Origin: Fusarium oxysporum f. sp. lycopersici 4287
Lineage: Eukaryota; Ascomycota; Sordariomycetes; Hypocreales; Nectriaceae
Reading direction: 5' to 3'
Length of the DNA: 64,000 nucleotides
Assembly: GCF_000149955.1 (NCBI RefSeq)
Contig: NC_030994.1
Location: 2,844,366-2,908,365, forward strand
Of this stretch, positions 48,447-59,169 are shown in pieces. A program made the position numbers and the translations under genes. The first letter of the stretch is position 1; every line of letters starts with the position of its first letter. The notes beneath the pieces are model-generated. The model had not been told where the DNA came from and searched no databases. It worked only from the letters and a program-made list of their open reading frames with translations.

Positions 48447-48970
48447 ATGACTCGTCGCAATGTCGAGCTCATCTTCACCGCCTAGATCAATGTCATCCTA
48501 TACCAGGATTCTTTTCTCTGTATTAACTACATAGAATTAGTACAAGAACACGGTAATTATGTTATCCCGTTAGGGTATAAGGTTCGACCATTAATCAATC
48601 ATCTAATACTCGAGCTTAATAACTGCCCAGCTATTATCATTATTAAGAACCAATTTAGTGTTACTTTCTGCAAGTTCAGCTCTCGTATTAATGCCTAATG
48701 ATCCCGGGGTGATTTTCATCAGTGGAGCTTCTCAAGGATTCAACTTACTGAAGCGCACGACCAGCCCAAGCTCTGGACCAAAGCCAGGATCCACGATGAC
48801 TTTCCCTGGTACATCGCTTACAGAAGCAAATGCAAGTACCCCATTACCCGATACAGGAAAAAATCTCGATTCGTCGGTAAGCATCATGAATTTAATAGGG
48901 AGGAGTTTCATCAAACGAGAGCGGATTAGAAAGGGGAGCATGAAAGCCACCGCCAATAGTTCGCTTGACT
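48447..48970 (+). mobile_element. Possible degenerate transposon coding relic
   Basis: From an ATG at 48447 one frame stays open to 48698 except for a TAG at 48483-48485. It encodes a helical, Ile/Leu-rich segment (YQDSFLCINYIELVQEHGNY). Further on, another frame gives a basic stretch (48800-48930, with YRSKCKYPITRYRKKSRF), then stops. Frame changes, stops and the adjoining AT-rich island point to a decayed element. I cannot name the family; a host gene remnant is an alternative. Confidence 0.35.
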
Positions 48971-50273
48971 AGACCAATCAGAGCTCAAAACCGGAACCAA
49001 CAACCAACAGCAACCAACAAGAGTCGGCCCAAATAAGCAGGCCGGTCCAGAACTCACCCCCTCAGCCTCAGCCAGCCACTTGAAAAGTTTGCAACATACT
49101 TGAATTTCGTTTACGCTGTGATCAGAATATAACACCTTGCTGTTTGGAGAGTAATGCGTAGGCAAAGCTGGGATACTGGACGAAAGCTTTCAGATTATAG
49201 AAATTTAAAAAGTCTATTAGACTCAAGTGGACCGCTTTGAGGGGCTTATTGTAGATGAAATCTTTACAATTGTCATATCTCTGCAAAGCTCGATGGATGT
49301 AAATGGTCTGAGACTTCATTGTTGGGAAGCATCTCCGCGGACCCAATCAATTGGGACTAGGGCACTCCAGCTGAGTCAAGTTGAGAAAAGAAAAGACGAA
49401 CAGTACATAAGTAATATCAGAAGACCCACGGATGGCCAACGTTCCCTTTTGTCCGGTAATAGAGTAGCCCGGCTCAATCTACGATTTTTCTTCAGCTCTT
49501 GGCCAGTTCTTGAGGTTAAAACAGTAGAATGCCCTGTATTTCAGGTGATGTATCAGTGGTGCTTTACAATGCGAGAGAGTCTCTCGGGCGCGCCAATATG
49601 ATAAGCATTTTTTGTGACATAACGAGAGTCTCTTAGTCAGCTACCGATCGAGCGAAGTATACGCTGTCCAGTGTTTGACTCAATTCTCAGAACCATCACC
49701 GGTTCATCCTAACCTGCCAATGGGTCTCCCGTGCCAGATCATCATCATGCCTAGCTACAATTCTCACCAGAATGCTTGCATGATTATTATAAGATGCAAA
49801 CCGCAGGCTTTGTAATTAATTCCATCACAAGAGTTTCCCAAGCATAATGGCTGCATCACCTAGCAAAAAACCTGGTGCTGAAACATTCGCCCCAGTGACG
49901 TCCAACCTTCCGGTAAGCGACGGAGATCATCCCCGAACCACAGATCCAGACCACCAAATCCATCGCGATCACGCGCGACATAGCCCAATCGGAGTAACCA
50001 TCTTCCCAATTTTGTCCAGAGCCAAGAAATGGCTGATCCAGCTGAAAAGATCAGAGGCTCTATCGGGGCAAGTAGCGCTTGGCTGCACTACTAGAATAAG
50101 CTTAAAATAAAGAAATGGCGTTAGCTAGACTGGTCGATTCAGCCTCACGCATGCCATTGAGTTTGCCCTTGCAAACAGCCGGGTTAATATCCTTGTCCCT
50201 AACCCCCCCGACGCATGCATTCCATGTTAATTTTGCATCAGACTTTCTGTGACTGAAGGTGAAGGTAGTTATC

Positions 50274-52535
50274 ATGGCGCAGTATAGCCAAGTCCACCAA
50301 GGCGTCTACGAGATGGGATCAGATGGGTCTTCAACGTATCATTCAACTTTAAACCCCAATGATCCGTCTAGCTATGGCTACTTCACCACCGGAAAGTCTG
50401 CACCATTTCCAACAAACATCGAGTTCGAAGCCAGCCAACACCTCATGCATCAAAATGCCCCAACAGGCTTCGTTCAAAGACCAGTACAGCGCCAGCCTTT
50501 GCGAAGAAGACTGGGAAAAACGGGAATGACCATCGTCATCCTCGGAACAATCGTCATTCTCGTCTCATGCGCTCTTCTCGTCTATCTCTGGCAGGGCGCC
50601 GAAAAAGCTCGAAACAGACAGCCCCGAGGCAAAGTATGGGACAAAATCATCTTTGACAACTACGCAGCACAAGTTGCAACGCTTTGTTCCGCCGCAATTC
50701 GAGTATCGATGGATCTTCAGACTTGTCTCGCTGCTGCTTCTATGGCAGCCATTGTCCTTGAAACCGCCGGTTGTCGACTTTCTGACCTGGCGAGATTGTC
50801 AATCTCCAGAGCTTTTGGTTGTGATGCAAGTCCTTGGGATATCTTCCTGATTACAAAAAGTAACAGGAAAACCCTTTTCCACTGTATCATCTTACTCTTT
50901 AGTTTCCTCCTAAGCCTTGCCATGACTTTCACGTCCACCATCTTGCTTTTCGACTTCAAGACGCTTCCAATCGCTGCACCAATGGTCTCAAAGTCAATTT
51001 ATGTTGGGTTTGATATATCCAAGGACACAGCTGTGTTCTCTGGTGTATCCTACTGGCAGTCCAAGCCGTCAGCACACTGGCGATTTGCCGAGACGCGTCC
51101 CTCGAGCCAGAAACTTGCGCCTAAGGATGTGGCAGACACTGGAGATGTTTATCGAGCCATGATACCGATGGCCAATGTTGACAACAGAACTTCTCTTGAG
51201 TATTACTCTGGGACTACGATTGTCAGCAACACGAGGACAGCATGTGTTGCACCAACCCTCAACAATGCGACGCTGGAGTATATATACACTGGAAACAATG
51301 CTACGGAAGGTCTTTATCTCCAAGCAGAATTCAACAGCTCGACTGGTTGGGAGTCAGGACCTAGCATCAACGGTTCCTATCCAGCGACACTGTCGTGCCG
51401 TATCAACAACGAATGGGATCAGACGAACTCCACATCCTGGCCAATATCGTTCTGCAGTTTCAACCTGAAACACTTAGCCCCAAAAAGCGAAAGTCTCAAG
51501 AACCCCCTTTCACGCCATCCTTACAACTTTCATCCAGTACTTCTCCTCAACGCGAGCGATGTTCTGAGCAAGCTGAGACCCATTTACGACGAGGATACAA
51601 ACACGTGGTTGAATGTGACGATTCCTGATGATACGCAAATGACAAAGTCGAAGAGCAAAGGTCCGTGGACGACTGCGACGAGTGAGGACGGGACTCAACT
51701 CTTCCAAGCGAGCGTCTGCTTCCTCAGCCAGAACACACCGCTTCTGTACAACGTCACCATGACAGGTCGAGCGATACCATACGAACCCACATCGATTGCG
51801 AAGTGGAAGACACTGCAGGGCAAGAACGGGACAGAGTTTCTGAAACAGCTGGGCATAGGTGTATCGCCCTCTGATACTGAAGCAAGAGGCATCCTCGACC
51901 TCAAGATACTCTCAGGGCCAGCATCTTTGGCAGATACAGGGATTGCTGGGTGGGACGAGTGGGTCTACCAAATGATTCATTTCAGTCTTTTCGATTACAG
52001 TATTTCCGGTGGATGGACCTTCAACAACGATGCCTTGCAAGGGTGGTTCGATACAGTAGCGAATTGGCCTGCGCACCCTGAGCATTCACATCTTTTTCAA
52101 GGTGTTCTTCAAGAAACGGATGATCCAGCACGAGCGGTCCAGGAACTGTTCTTTCGTTTCTACCAGATGATCTTCCACGATATTCTACCATATTTCACCC
52201 AGCAGCAGTCCGTCACTACGATCAACGTCAAACAGGTTCTCATCCCGAATAAATGGACGGGCTTGATCGTTATTCTGTCGGGTGTCATCCTGCACTTGGC
52301 TCTTACGTTAATGACTATTATCATGTTCATGGCTTCTACAAAGAGTTCTATACTTGGTAATGCGTGGCATGCTGTGTCGCAGATTATTTCGCCAGAAACT
52401 AGCGTTGTTGTGGAGACTGTGTCGAGTAATGGGATGAGGGATGGTGATGTTGCGAAGTGGGCTAAGTCAACAGGTTCTGATGAACATTTGTATGGGTTGT
52501 CGACGTGTGCTGATAACAAGATTCGTAGACGGTAG
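50274..52535 (+). CDS. Large glycosylated membrane protein of unknown function
   Basis: Intronless, 753 aa from ATG 50274. A polar N-terminal tail (residues 1-80) is followed by hydrophobic segments at about 84-106, 140-165 (weak), 199-228 and 661-690. Between the last two lies a large loop of about 430 residues with at least nine N-glycosylation sequons (NRT, NAT, NST, NGS, NST, NAS, NVT, NVT, NGT), so it is probably extracellular or lumenal. The C-terminal tail of about 60 residues is cytosolic by this model. It fits a group of filamentous-fungal multi-span proteins with no known role. I do not recognise a catalytic or transport motif. Confidence 0.82.
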   Translation: MAQYSQVHQGVYEMGSDGSSTYHSTLNPNDPSSYGYFTTGKSAPFPTNIEFEASQHLMHQNAPTGFVQRPVQRQPLRRRLGKTGMTIVILGTIVILVSCALLVYLWQGAEKARNRQPRGKVWDKIIFDNYAAQVATLCSAAIRVSMDLQTCLAAASMAAIVLETAGCRLSDLARLSISRAFGCDASPWDIFLITKSNRKTLFHCIILLFSFLLSLAMTFTSTILLFDFKTLPIAAPMVSKSIYVGFDISKDTAVFSGVSYWQSKPSAHWRFAETRPSSQKLAPKDVADTGDVYRAMIPMANVDNRTSLEYYSGTTIVSNTRTACVAPTLNNATLEYIYTGNNATEGLYLQAEFNSSTGWESGPSINGSYPATLSCRINNEWDQTNSTSWPISFCSFNLKHLAPKSESLKNPLSRHPYNFHPVLLLNASDVLSKLRPIYDEDTNTWLNVTIPDDTQMTKSKSKGPWTTATSEDGTQLFQASVCFLSQNTPLLYNVTMTGRAIPYEPTSIAKWKTLQGKNGTEFLKQLGIGVSPSDTEARGILDLKILSGPASLADTGIAGWDEWVYQMIHFSLFDYSISGGWTFNNDALQGWFDTVANWPAHPEHSHLFQGVLQETDDPARAVQELFFRFYQMIFHDILPYFTQQQSVTTINVKQVLIPNKWTGLIVILSGVILHLALTLMTIIMFMASTKSSILGNAWHAVSQIISPETSVVVETVSSNGMRDGDVAKWAKSTGSDEHLYGLSTCADNKIRRR

Positions 52536-52681
52536 AGAACATGGCTTGGAGTTGTAATTAACACCAAGAGCAGAATAATATATTCGTTAATGGCGAAATG
52601 AAGATCAAATCAATCATGAGCTAAATGTGCTATTTGTAATTCGTAGTTGGACCTTTCTGGTCTGCCATGAAGTATTCAGAA

Positions 52682-53976
52682 CTACTTAAAGCTTCTTCCA
52701 TGGAAACCAGGCAGAATCTGCTGTCCCTCCAACTCATCATACGTAATTCCTCTCTTCTGCGACTGCTGCCACGTCTGCTTCAACGTCGTAAACTCTCCCA
52801 TGGTCGGGACAGGATGATTTCCCCTCTCAAACTCATTCTGAGTGAAACCTTCACGCTTCAAAAGAGGCGAGTCAATAGTCTTGAGCACAAGATCGTTCTC
52901 AGCGCGGGAGAAATACAAAAGACCAAGACGGTCTACGTCACGTTGATCCTTAGGAGGAACAGATACCTAAACCTGTTAGTCTGTTAAACAAGCGAGAAGG
53001 GTTTGACGTACTCGATGGATGGTAGACTGAACATAACCCCCTGTAAGAAAACTCAACGCATCACAAGCATTAACCGTCAAACTTCCATCAAGCGGCTTAG
53101 CCCACTTCCAATCACCAGTCTTGTGATCCTTGATCTGAAGGCCCGCTACAGGCTGACGGAAGAGAAGAGTATATGAGCCAAGATCAGTATGGCCGCGAGA
53201 CCAAAGACCATCTTCGAGTTTCTCAATCTCTTCGGGGGAGAACTTTCCGTATTTCATGTAGCGAAGGTGGGATTCGTTGTGAGTTCCCCATTTGTGCAGG
53301 TTGACGAGATGATCTTCTGGGATTTGGAGGGCGAGGGCTGTGAGATGGTAGAGAGGGTCGAGGACTTTCTCGTGCAAGTCCTTGAGTCGAGTGTCAGTAT
53401 GGTTGGGGTCAACGAGGGTGAATGGGTTACCTTTGCGAAAGAGGTGATCTCATCGATATGATCCTTCAACAGCTTTGGTACAGGCTGGGTGATCTTCCCA
53501 TTATCGGCTACACTAAGTCAGTACTGCAAGTTCATTTGATCAATAGATCAACTTACTAGCCATATTCCAAACCTCAGTCTTCTCCTTCACACCACCCGAC
53601 AGGATCCTTCGTCCACCTGGTCTGTAGCCATTATACTCTCCCGCATCAAGATCAGGAACATATTTGAGCTTCTCTTCGATGGGGAGGTTATAAAAGGCAT
53701 TGCCAAGAGCGAATTGTCTGTCAATGGCAGATTGGGTAATGTCAAACTTGGTTACGTAGAAAAAACCTTTGGTGCGGATTGCTTCGATGAGCGTTTGCGC
53801 GAGCTCAGCGTTGCCTTCGGGAGTACCATATTTTGACAGATCAATGTTTGCCACTGGGAGGGTCAGATACATATGGGGAAGAGGGGATGAGGGGAGGTAC
53901 AGTCTGCCCAGTCAAGATCTTCCTTTGTCTCTGGGACGTAGGAGTACTGGGGAATCTCTGAGATAGCAGATGGCAT
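52682..53976 (-). CDS. 2-oxoglutarate/Fe(II) oxygenase, isopenicillin-N-synthase-like
   Basis: Exons 53976-53901, 53853-53557, 53507-53431, 53380-53012 and 52966-52682 join in frame to 367 aa, typical for the family. N-terminal DIOX_N part: ANIDLSKYGTPEG and KGFFYVTKF. The catalytic double-stranded beta-helix shows RGHTDLGSYTLLFRQPVAGL (iron His and Asp), the second iron His in STIHR, and RLGLLYFSR (2-oxoglutarate Arg and Ser). All iron and cosubstrate ligands are intact. Such enzymes hydroxylate, desaturate or cyclise small molecules; the substrate cannot be told, and no biosynthetic partner genes lie nearby. Exon 1 (76 nt) and the last exon are easy to miss because introns are only 45-50 bp. 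Confidence 0.92.
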
Positions 53977-54681
53977 CTTGTTGAATACTGGCTGAGTTTA
54001 CAGGTTTGGGTGCAAGTTATTGTCTCGAAATGAGGGCTGGAGGAAGATAGTCAAGTTGATATATATGCGCGACATTTGATACGCTGACATATCAATGGAG
54101 ATAGCGATGTCGTGATTGACTTCTCCGCATGAGATGCCACGCTATGGAGGGGAAGATGTTTTCCGATGTTGATCAACTGCTTGCTCAATCTTGATAACAA
54201 TGGCGCAATTTCATCCTTGGGGGCTTAGTCAGGCTAAAGACTTCAGCAATGTTATCTTGCGCAGTTTGATTGTTTTAAATGCTCAAAGCGCGATACGATC
54301 TGTTAAAGACTGTTGTCGAATCTGGTTTCGCGAGAGAATGGATGGTTATGTTCTCTTTGTCTTGTGGTGAATGGTGAAAGTACACTATCCTGGCTCTGTA
54401 TTTTTGAGCACCAGTCCTCTCATTCAAAGCGGTCCTCACCAAAATCTCGAACACTCACATCAACAAATGCGTTTGAAAACCCAACTCAGAGGGGTTGTTA
54501 TTGAGTAATATCGCCCTTGGAACATCCTGAAAGATTATTCGGGAGAGTCTCGTACCTTTTCAGCTTGCTGCAAAGAGCTAGTACAGACGGATATGGCAGG
54601 CGGATCCATCAAAGTCACGCCAGGCCGTTAAAACTCTCAACTCCAAAGTCAACATCATCAACCTCCTTTGAAATTCACAAA
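53977..54681. other. Divergent promoter region, oxygenase / acetyltransferase
   Basis: About 700 bp shared by two genes reading apart. It holds the TATA element at 54059-54066 for the oxygenase. No gene recognised. Confidence 0.5.
54059..54066 (-). promoter_or_regulatory. TATA element of the oxygenase gene
   Basis: ATATATAT about 85 bp before the minus-strand ATG at 53976. Position fits a core promoter; no other evidence. Confidence 0.5.
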
Positions 54682-55266
54682 ATGGCCACAGCAGCTTCTC
54701 AGCTACGACAAAAGTCATGGAGACGAGACGAGTTTCTCATCTCAACTGACCCTTCATTGATCCCAGTCAATGAGGTCATCAAAGTCTTCACCTCCGACGA
54801 AATTTACTGGGCGAAACCTCTCCCAGAAGACGCGACCCGCGAAATGCTCGGCAATTGCCTCTGCTTCGGGCTCTACGACACAGATCAAGACTCGCCACCC
54901 CCGTCTCCCGGTAATCCCACCAAGAGGAAACCCTCCGGTCCAAAGTTCATCGGCATAGCGCGCTGCATCACAGATTTCACAACAGTCCTCTACATAACCG
55001 ATGTCTGGGTCTCCCTCGCCTACCGCAGCGAAGGACTAGGCACATGGCTTATGGAATGTGTAAATGAAGTTTCGGAGTCAATGCCTCATTTGAGAAAGAG
55101 TATGCTTGCTACGGGCGATTGGGAGAAGAGTGTTCCGTTCTATGAGAGGGTTATGGGGATGAAGGTTACGGAGGGGAAGAGAGGGGAGTCGAGGGCGATT
55201 ATGGAGAGGAGAGGAAGAGGAAATCCTAGATACGAGGAGGAGAACGGAGAGAAGAAGGAAGAATAG
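54682..55266 (+). CDS. GNAT-family N-acetyltransferase
   Basis: Intronless, 194 aa from MATAASQLRQKSW. The GNAT fold shows FIGIARCITDF (strand beta 2-3), then TDVWVSLAYRSEGLGTWLME, in which RSEGLG is the acetyl-CoA pyrophosphate-binding motif A (Q/R-x-x-G-x-G/A), and the C-terminal SMLATGDWEKSVPFYERVMG helix common in these enzymes. The tail is Arg/Glu-rich and low in complexity. Substrate unknown; small-molecule or protein amine acetylation are both possible. Confidence 0.9.
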   Translation: MATAASQLRQKSWRRDEFLISTDPSLIPVNEVIKVFTSDEIYWAKPLPEDATREMLGNCLCFGLYDTDQDSPPPSPGNPTKRKPSGPKFIGIARCITDFTTVLYITDVWVSLAYRSEGLGTWLMECVNEVSESMPHLRKSMLATGDWEKSVPFYERVMGMKVTEGKRGESRAIMERRGRGNPRYEEENGEKKEE

Positions 55267-55488
55267 AGATGTAGGGGATTTCTTTTTGACAGTGTTTCTA
55301 TGGTGGTCACTACCGCATTTCAATTCTCGTTAAATCACGGTTATGTATGTACTGCCCGAGGTTGAGCGGACAACAGAAAGTGCGGGGTTAGCCACCAAAC
55401 TCACATCATATCATCAACCACCAAAGTCATCATCGGAATCCGACATCTCTCATCACATAAACACGAATATATCACAAACTCAACCAAA

Positions 55489-56619
55489 ATGCCGTTCCCA
55501 AAACTCCCCCCAAGAGTCGCCTACATCCGTCTCTCAAACCCCACCAAGCGCAACGCCCTCAGCATCCCCGTGCTCAAAGACCTCAAGTCCCAGCTCGACA
55601 GCGCCCTCACGTTACGACCTACCAGGCGAATGGGCCTGCTCCCCAAATTCACCCCTAACGCCCTCGAAGAGCTCGAAGAGGCCTTACAAGATCCAACCTC
55701 GAAGCAATGGAAGCGTTGGGGCTGGCTCGTCAGCGCATCTGAATGGAAGAAACAACGTGTTGGTGCACCTGATGTTCTGGTCCTTAGAAGCGAAGGGCCT
55801 ATCTTCTCATCAGGCCATGATCTCAAAGAGCTGTCTAAGATGAGTCGGGATGATGTCAAGACTCTGTTTAACCTTTGCTCCGATGTCATGATGACCATTC
55901 GGAGGAGCCCTGTCCCAGTTGTTTGTCCAATACAAGGGCTTGCGACAGCTGCTGGATTCCAACTTGCCATGAGCACCGACTTCCCTATTGTTCTACCAGA
56001 CACCCAATTTGCTCTCCCAGGAGCAAAGATCGGATTACCATGCACTAGTCCCTCAACAGCAATTTCACGACGTTTTCCCGCCGCAGCGACATATCGACTC
56101 CTCGCCACAGCAGAACCAATCAAAGCATCAGACTACCCAGACGCCGTCGACGTTGTCAAAGTCTCACCAGGCGAAGATCCAGAGGAGGCTCTTGAAAAAC
56201 GTGTAGCAGCTGTGATTGAGCGGCTAGCTTCAATGTCGCCTCAGCAGCAGGCTGTAGGAAAATGGGCATACTGGTCGCAGTTTGGATTTGGAAAAACGTA
56301 TGGTGATGGATACGATCAGGCTACCCAATTTGCGGCTAGAGTTATGGCGCTGCATGCCAAGAGTGAGGATGCTAAGGAGGGTATTGCTGCGTTTTTGGAG
56401 AAAAGGGAGGCGGTCTGGATAAGTAATGGTGAACATGAGGTGAAGGAGACGGCGGTTGATGTTGATGCTTCTGCAACTGAAGTCGCTGATCCTGTTACCG
56501 AGGATGCTGCTTCTTCTACTGAGGCCGATGCCACTGCTACTGGGGCTGGTGAATCTACAGCTGAGATTGAGACTCCCGACACTGATATTGATCATCCTAC
56601 CACAGCAGATCGTAGCTAG
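55489..56619 (+). CDS. Enoyl-CoA hydratase/isomerase family protein (ECHDC3-like) with acidic tail
   Basis: Intronless, 376 aa. Crotonase fold: RLSNPTKRNALS, the first oxyanion-hole block GPIFSSGHDLKEL, and the second AAGFQLAMSTDFPIVLPDTQ with FALPGAKIGLPC. Residues 36-90 form an insertion of basic/aromatic character (TRRMGLLPKF, WKRWGWLVSASEW) between the first helix and the oxyanion block. After about residue 315 comes an acidic Ala/Thr/Glu tail ending TPDTDIDHPTTADRS. A similar tail sequence lies downstream of the MFS gene. The family hydrates or isomerises acyl-CoA; the catalytic Glu pair of classical hydratases is not evident at its usual place, so the reaction is uncertain. Confidence 0.88.
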   Translation: MPFPKLPPRVAYIRLSNPTKRNALSIPVLKDLKSQLDSALTLRPTRRMGLLPKFTPNALEELEEALQDPTSKQWKRWGWLVSASEWKKQRVGAPDVLVLRSEGPIFSSGHDLKELSKMSRDDVKTLFNLCSDVMMTIRRSPVPVVCPIQGLATAAGFQLAMSTDFPIVLPDTQFALPGAKIGLPCTSPSTAISRRFPAAATYRLLATAEPIKASDYPDAVDVVKVSPGEDPEEALEKRVAAVIERLASMSPQQQAVGKWAYWSQFGFGKTYGDGYDQATQFAARVMALHAKSEDAKEGIAAFLEKREAVWISNGEHEVKETAVDVDASATEVADPVTEDAASSTEADATATGAGESTAEIETPDTDIDHPTTADRS

Positions 56620-56944
56620 GACTTGCGACTGAAAGCTAGGTTACTTCGATAACAATCTAGACTGTCTTCAATTTCGGAATGAAATTTTCTCGTCACACGC
56701 AAGGCTTTTATACCCATTGGAAAGAAGCTTGTCAGAAAATAACATATTAGTCGCACTAGCTACGAAATTACGCACATAATTAGATCTGATGGATAGGGGA
56801 AGGTCTGCTATAGACAACATATGAGAAAGCCCACTTCAGTGGATGTACTAGACAGCTCATGAGTGGGAAGAATTCAATTCTCCAGGAAGAGGTTTGAAAA
56901 TAAGTCAAGACTTCCCTACAAAACACCAAATAGGAGTCAAAAGG
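56620..56944. other. Convergent intergenic region
   Basis: About 325 bp between the enoyl-CoA hydratase-family stop and the ankyrin-gene stop. Nothing recognised. Confidence 0.5.
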
Positions 56945-59169
56945 TCAACTTGACGGCGACGAACTCCGTGTCTCCCAGCTAATTGAACTAAATACCCGTC
57001 CCAATGAAAGCATGCTTCTAGTCGTGCTCGCAGTTGCGTCACTGCCTCTCCTCTCCGCTCTAGCCTTCTTCTCCAACCTCTCCAACTCTGTTGCAGGGTT
57101 AAGAGACAGGAACTTATTCACCGCCTTACTCGACGAGAAGAGTCTTCGGAGTTCCTTCCTCGCCGTGTTTCCATCGATATCCTGCTGATCCGGGTCTGCA
57201 CCCTTAGCGTGTAAGCGTAGGATCATCTCCTCCCTCCTTGCCAATGATATTCCAGTGCTAGCCGAGCAAGCAAGTATAGGGCACACTCCCGTCTTGTCTG
57301 CGGCATTCACATGCGCTCCTGCGTCGAAGAGCTTCCGCATCATTCTCAAGTTGCCCTGCGCACATGCCATAAACAGAGGTGTCTTGCCATATGCATCTGC
57401 TGAATTGATGTCGATCAGAGATGAAGCGTCGTGACTATCTGGATCCGCACGCGTCAGGCTTGACCGGTGCATCGACCCATTTAGAGCTTCGAGAAGTAGA
57501 CTCAATGTCTTGTGATCGCAGCACCTGTGAAGCGGAGTGCGGCCTTCTCGATCTCTAACATGGACTAGTGACGGTGTCTTGAGGAGGGTTTTGACTACTG
57601 CAGTGTTTGACTTTCCGATTGCTAGGAGAAGTGCCGTATCCCCACTCGCGTTTTTGAGGGTAAGGAGGTCGTCTTTTAACAAAAGTGGAATGATGGAGTC
57701 TTTCACCTTGATATCTAGTGCAGCTTCATGCAATACACTGTTGCCCTTCTCGTTGTACTGAGCCGTGAATGCCAGTTGATCACCCTCTGTGTGGACTTCG
57801 AAGCGCTTCTCCGAGCACCATTCGATAGCCTTTTCGAGAGAGCCAGGTACTTTTGTTGGATCATACCCAACGTGATGTTCTAGGTATTTTCCAAGAGCAA
57901 TGGCATACTGCGGACGGCCTTCCCTCTCGTAGATTTTGCAGACCATTTTGGAAATCTGTTCAATCTCAGCGTGATGTCCATCTCTATCAACTTCAGTATA
58001 GCCATTCAGCAGTGCACGTCGGAGCCAGTCTGTTGCTTGAACCCAAACCTCCATGGTATAGTACATCCGTCCTACACTCCACCATACGTCGCGTAGATCC
58101 GGGTCGCGCTGGTCAAGGTTGGGTATGATGTTCTCACGCACGTACACCTCGGCTCTAACTCCGAAGACAGGGTGCTTCTCGATCGAACTGAGAAGAAGGT
58201 TGACGTATCTTTCCTGGAGCCGGAATGTCTCTTTAAAGGTTGGCGTAAGTCCTTTCACTCGGTTCAGCTCGTCAGACAGTCGAATGACTTCCAGTTGAAC
58301 GTTAGATGCGATGACAGGAATCTTGGAAGCTTCCAGATGGTCGACTTGTTGCATCGTGGCATGAAGGCGTAGTTCTCGTTCAACGGGACTCACTGTACTT
58401 GACGAGGTCATATCAGTCGTGTCATGCATTAGGTCCCAATCTACCTCGGTTGGTGTAAGGGTAGCCGCATCTGAAGGGTCAAACTTTTGAATGGCAATAT
58501 GTCTGGCGAAGCCCTCTGCAGTCGACAGCCAATCATCCAATTCAACTCTGTGTTCAGCAAGGGCTTCAGGTGTAGGAGCGGGTTTCCAACTGGCGTGGCC
58601 AGCGCCTAACGCCCGCTGAACGTCATTCATGTTATCGTCGTTCACGCTGTGACATTATCAATATCGAAGAAGAAGTATATATCAAGTATATATCATGATT
58701 GATCTGCCACGTACCCTTGTATGAGATCTCTGTTGATTTGAAGAAACGTGACGTGGCGATCTATCCACTTGAAGAGGTGCTCGTTCTCCCTCCAGTCCAT
58801 TGTGAAAGCAAGTTTGACTTTGCTTCTCAACGAGACCCTTGAAGTCGAAACTCGATTGGCAAGGTTGGTGTTTGAGATATTGCTTTCAAGCTTCCTAAGG
58901 TCGCGGTTGAATCGTTCCAGATGTGTGCTGATGACTCCATAGTGGGTTCCTTCGAGAGAATCTTCCGTGGGTTGAGTGACCTTTCTTTCTCGTAACACAG
59001 CTTCGAATTGCTGCGAGATGATTTGGAGAGATTTGATCGCGACGTTCCATCGGTCCAAAGTTTCGTGTGAGTCTTTGACCGCCGTTACACAAATGTCGAT
59101 GGCTTTGCATGTGCCTACAATCGCCTGTGCAATAGCGATGACACCACCGATGGATTCCATCGGGGTCAT
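56945..59169 (-). CDS. HeLo/SesA-like N-domain plus ankyrin repeat protein
   Basis: Exons 59169-58715 and 58646-56945 (68-bp intron) join in frame to 718 aa. Residues 1-150 (MTPMESIGGVIAIAQAIVGT start, helical, Leu/Ile-rich) resemble the HeLo-like/SesA-like N-terminal domains found in fungal NLR-type immune and incompatibility proteins. There is no NACHT or NB-ARC segment (no Walker A). The middle (about 220-410) has helices that may be TPR-like (RDVWWSVGRMYYTMEVW). The C-terminal third has about five ankyrin repeats, e.g. GNSVLHEAAL, GDTALLLAIG, GRTPLHRCCD, GKTPLFMACAQGN, GNTARKEL. Suggests an adaptor or sensor in programmed-cell-death or allorecognition signalling (inference). Confidence 0.8.
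58681..58705. repeat. Small AT-rich duplication in the ankyrin-gene intron
   Basis: Two copies of AAGTATATATCA-like sequence lie head to tail within the intron 58647-58714. Probably a simple slip duplication; it leaves the splice sites intact. Confidence 0.55.

Larger units (their letters stand above)
47562..50273. other. 2.7 kb gene-poor region with decayed AT-rich core
   Basis: Holds the adhesin promoter, the AT-rich island and possible transposon relic listed separately, and the upstream region of the membrane-protein gene. A small frame at 49847-50110 (87 codons) has no domain. Local base composition differs sharply from neighbouring genic DNA. Confidence 0.55.

Noticed and set aside
49847..50110. 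87-codon plus-strand frame before the membrane-protein gene
   Set aside because: Good-looking ATG but polar, domainless translation and no conservation evidence available from sequence alone.
52682..56619. Oxygenase, acetyltransferase and hydratase-family genes as a small biosynthetic cluster
   Set aside because: Three neighbouring enzyme genes without a core synthase or shared regulator; proximity alone is not enough.
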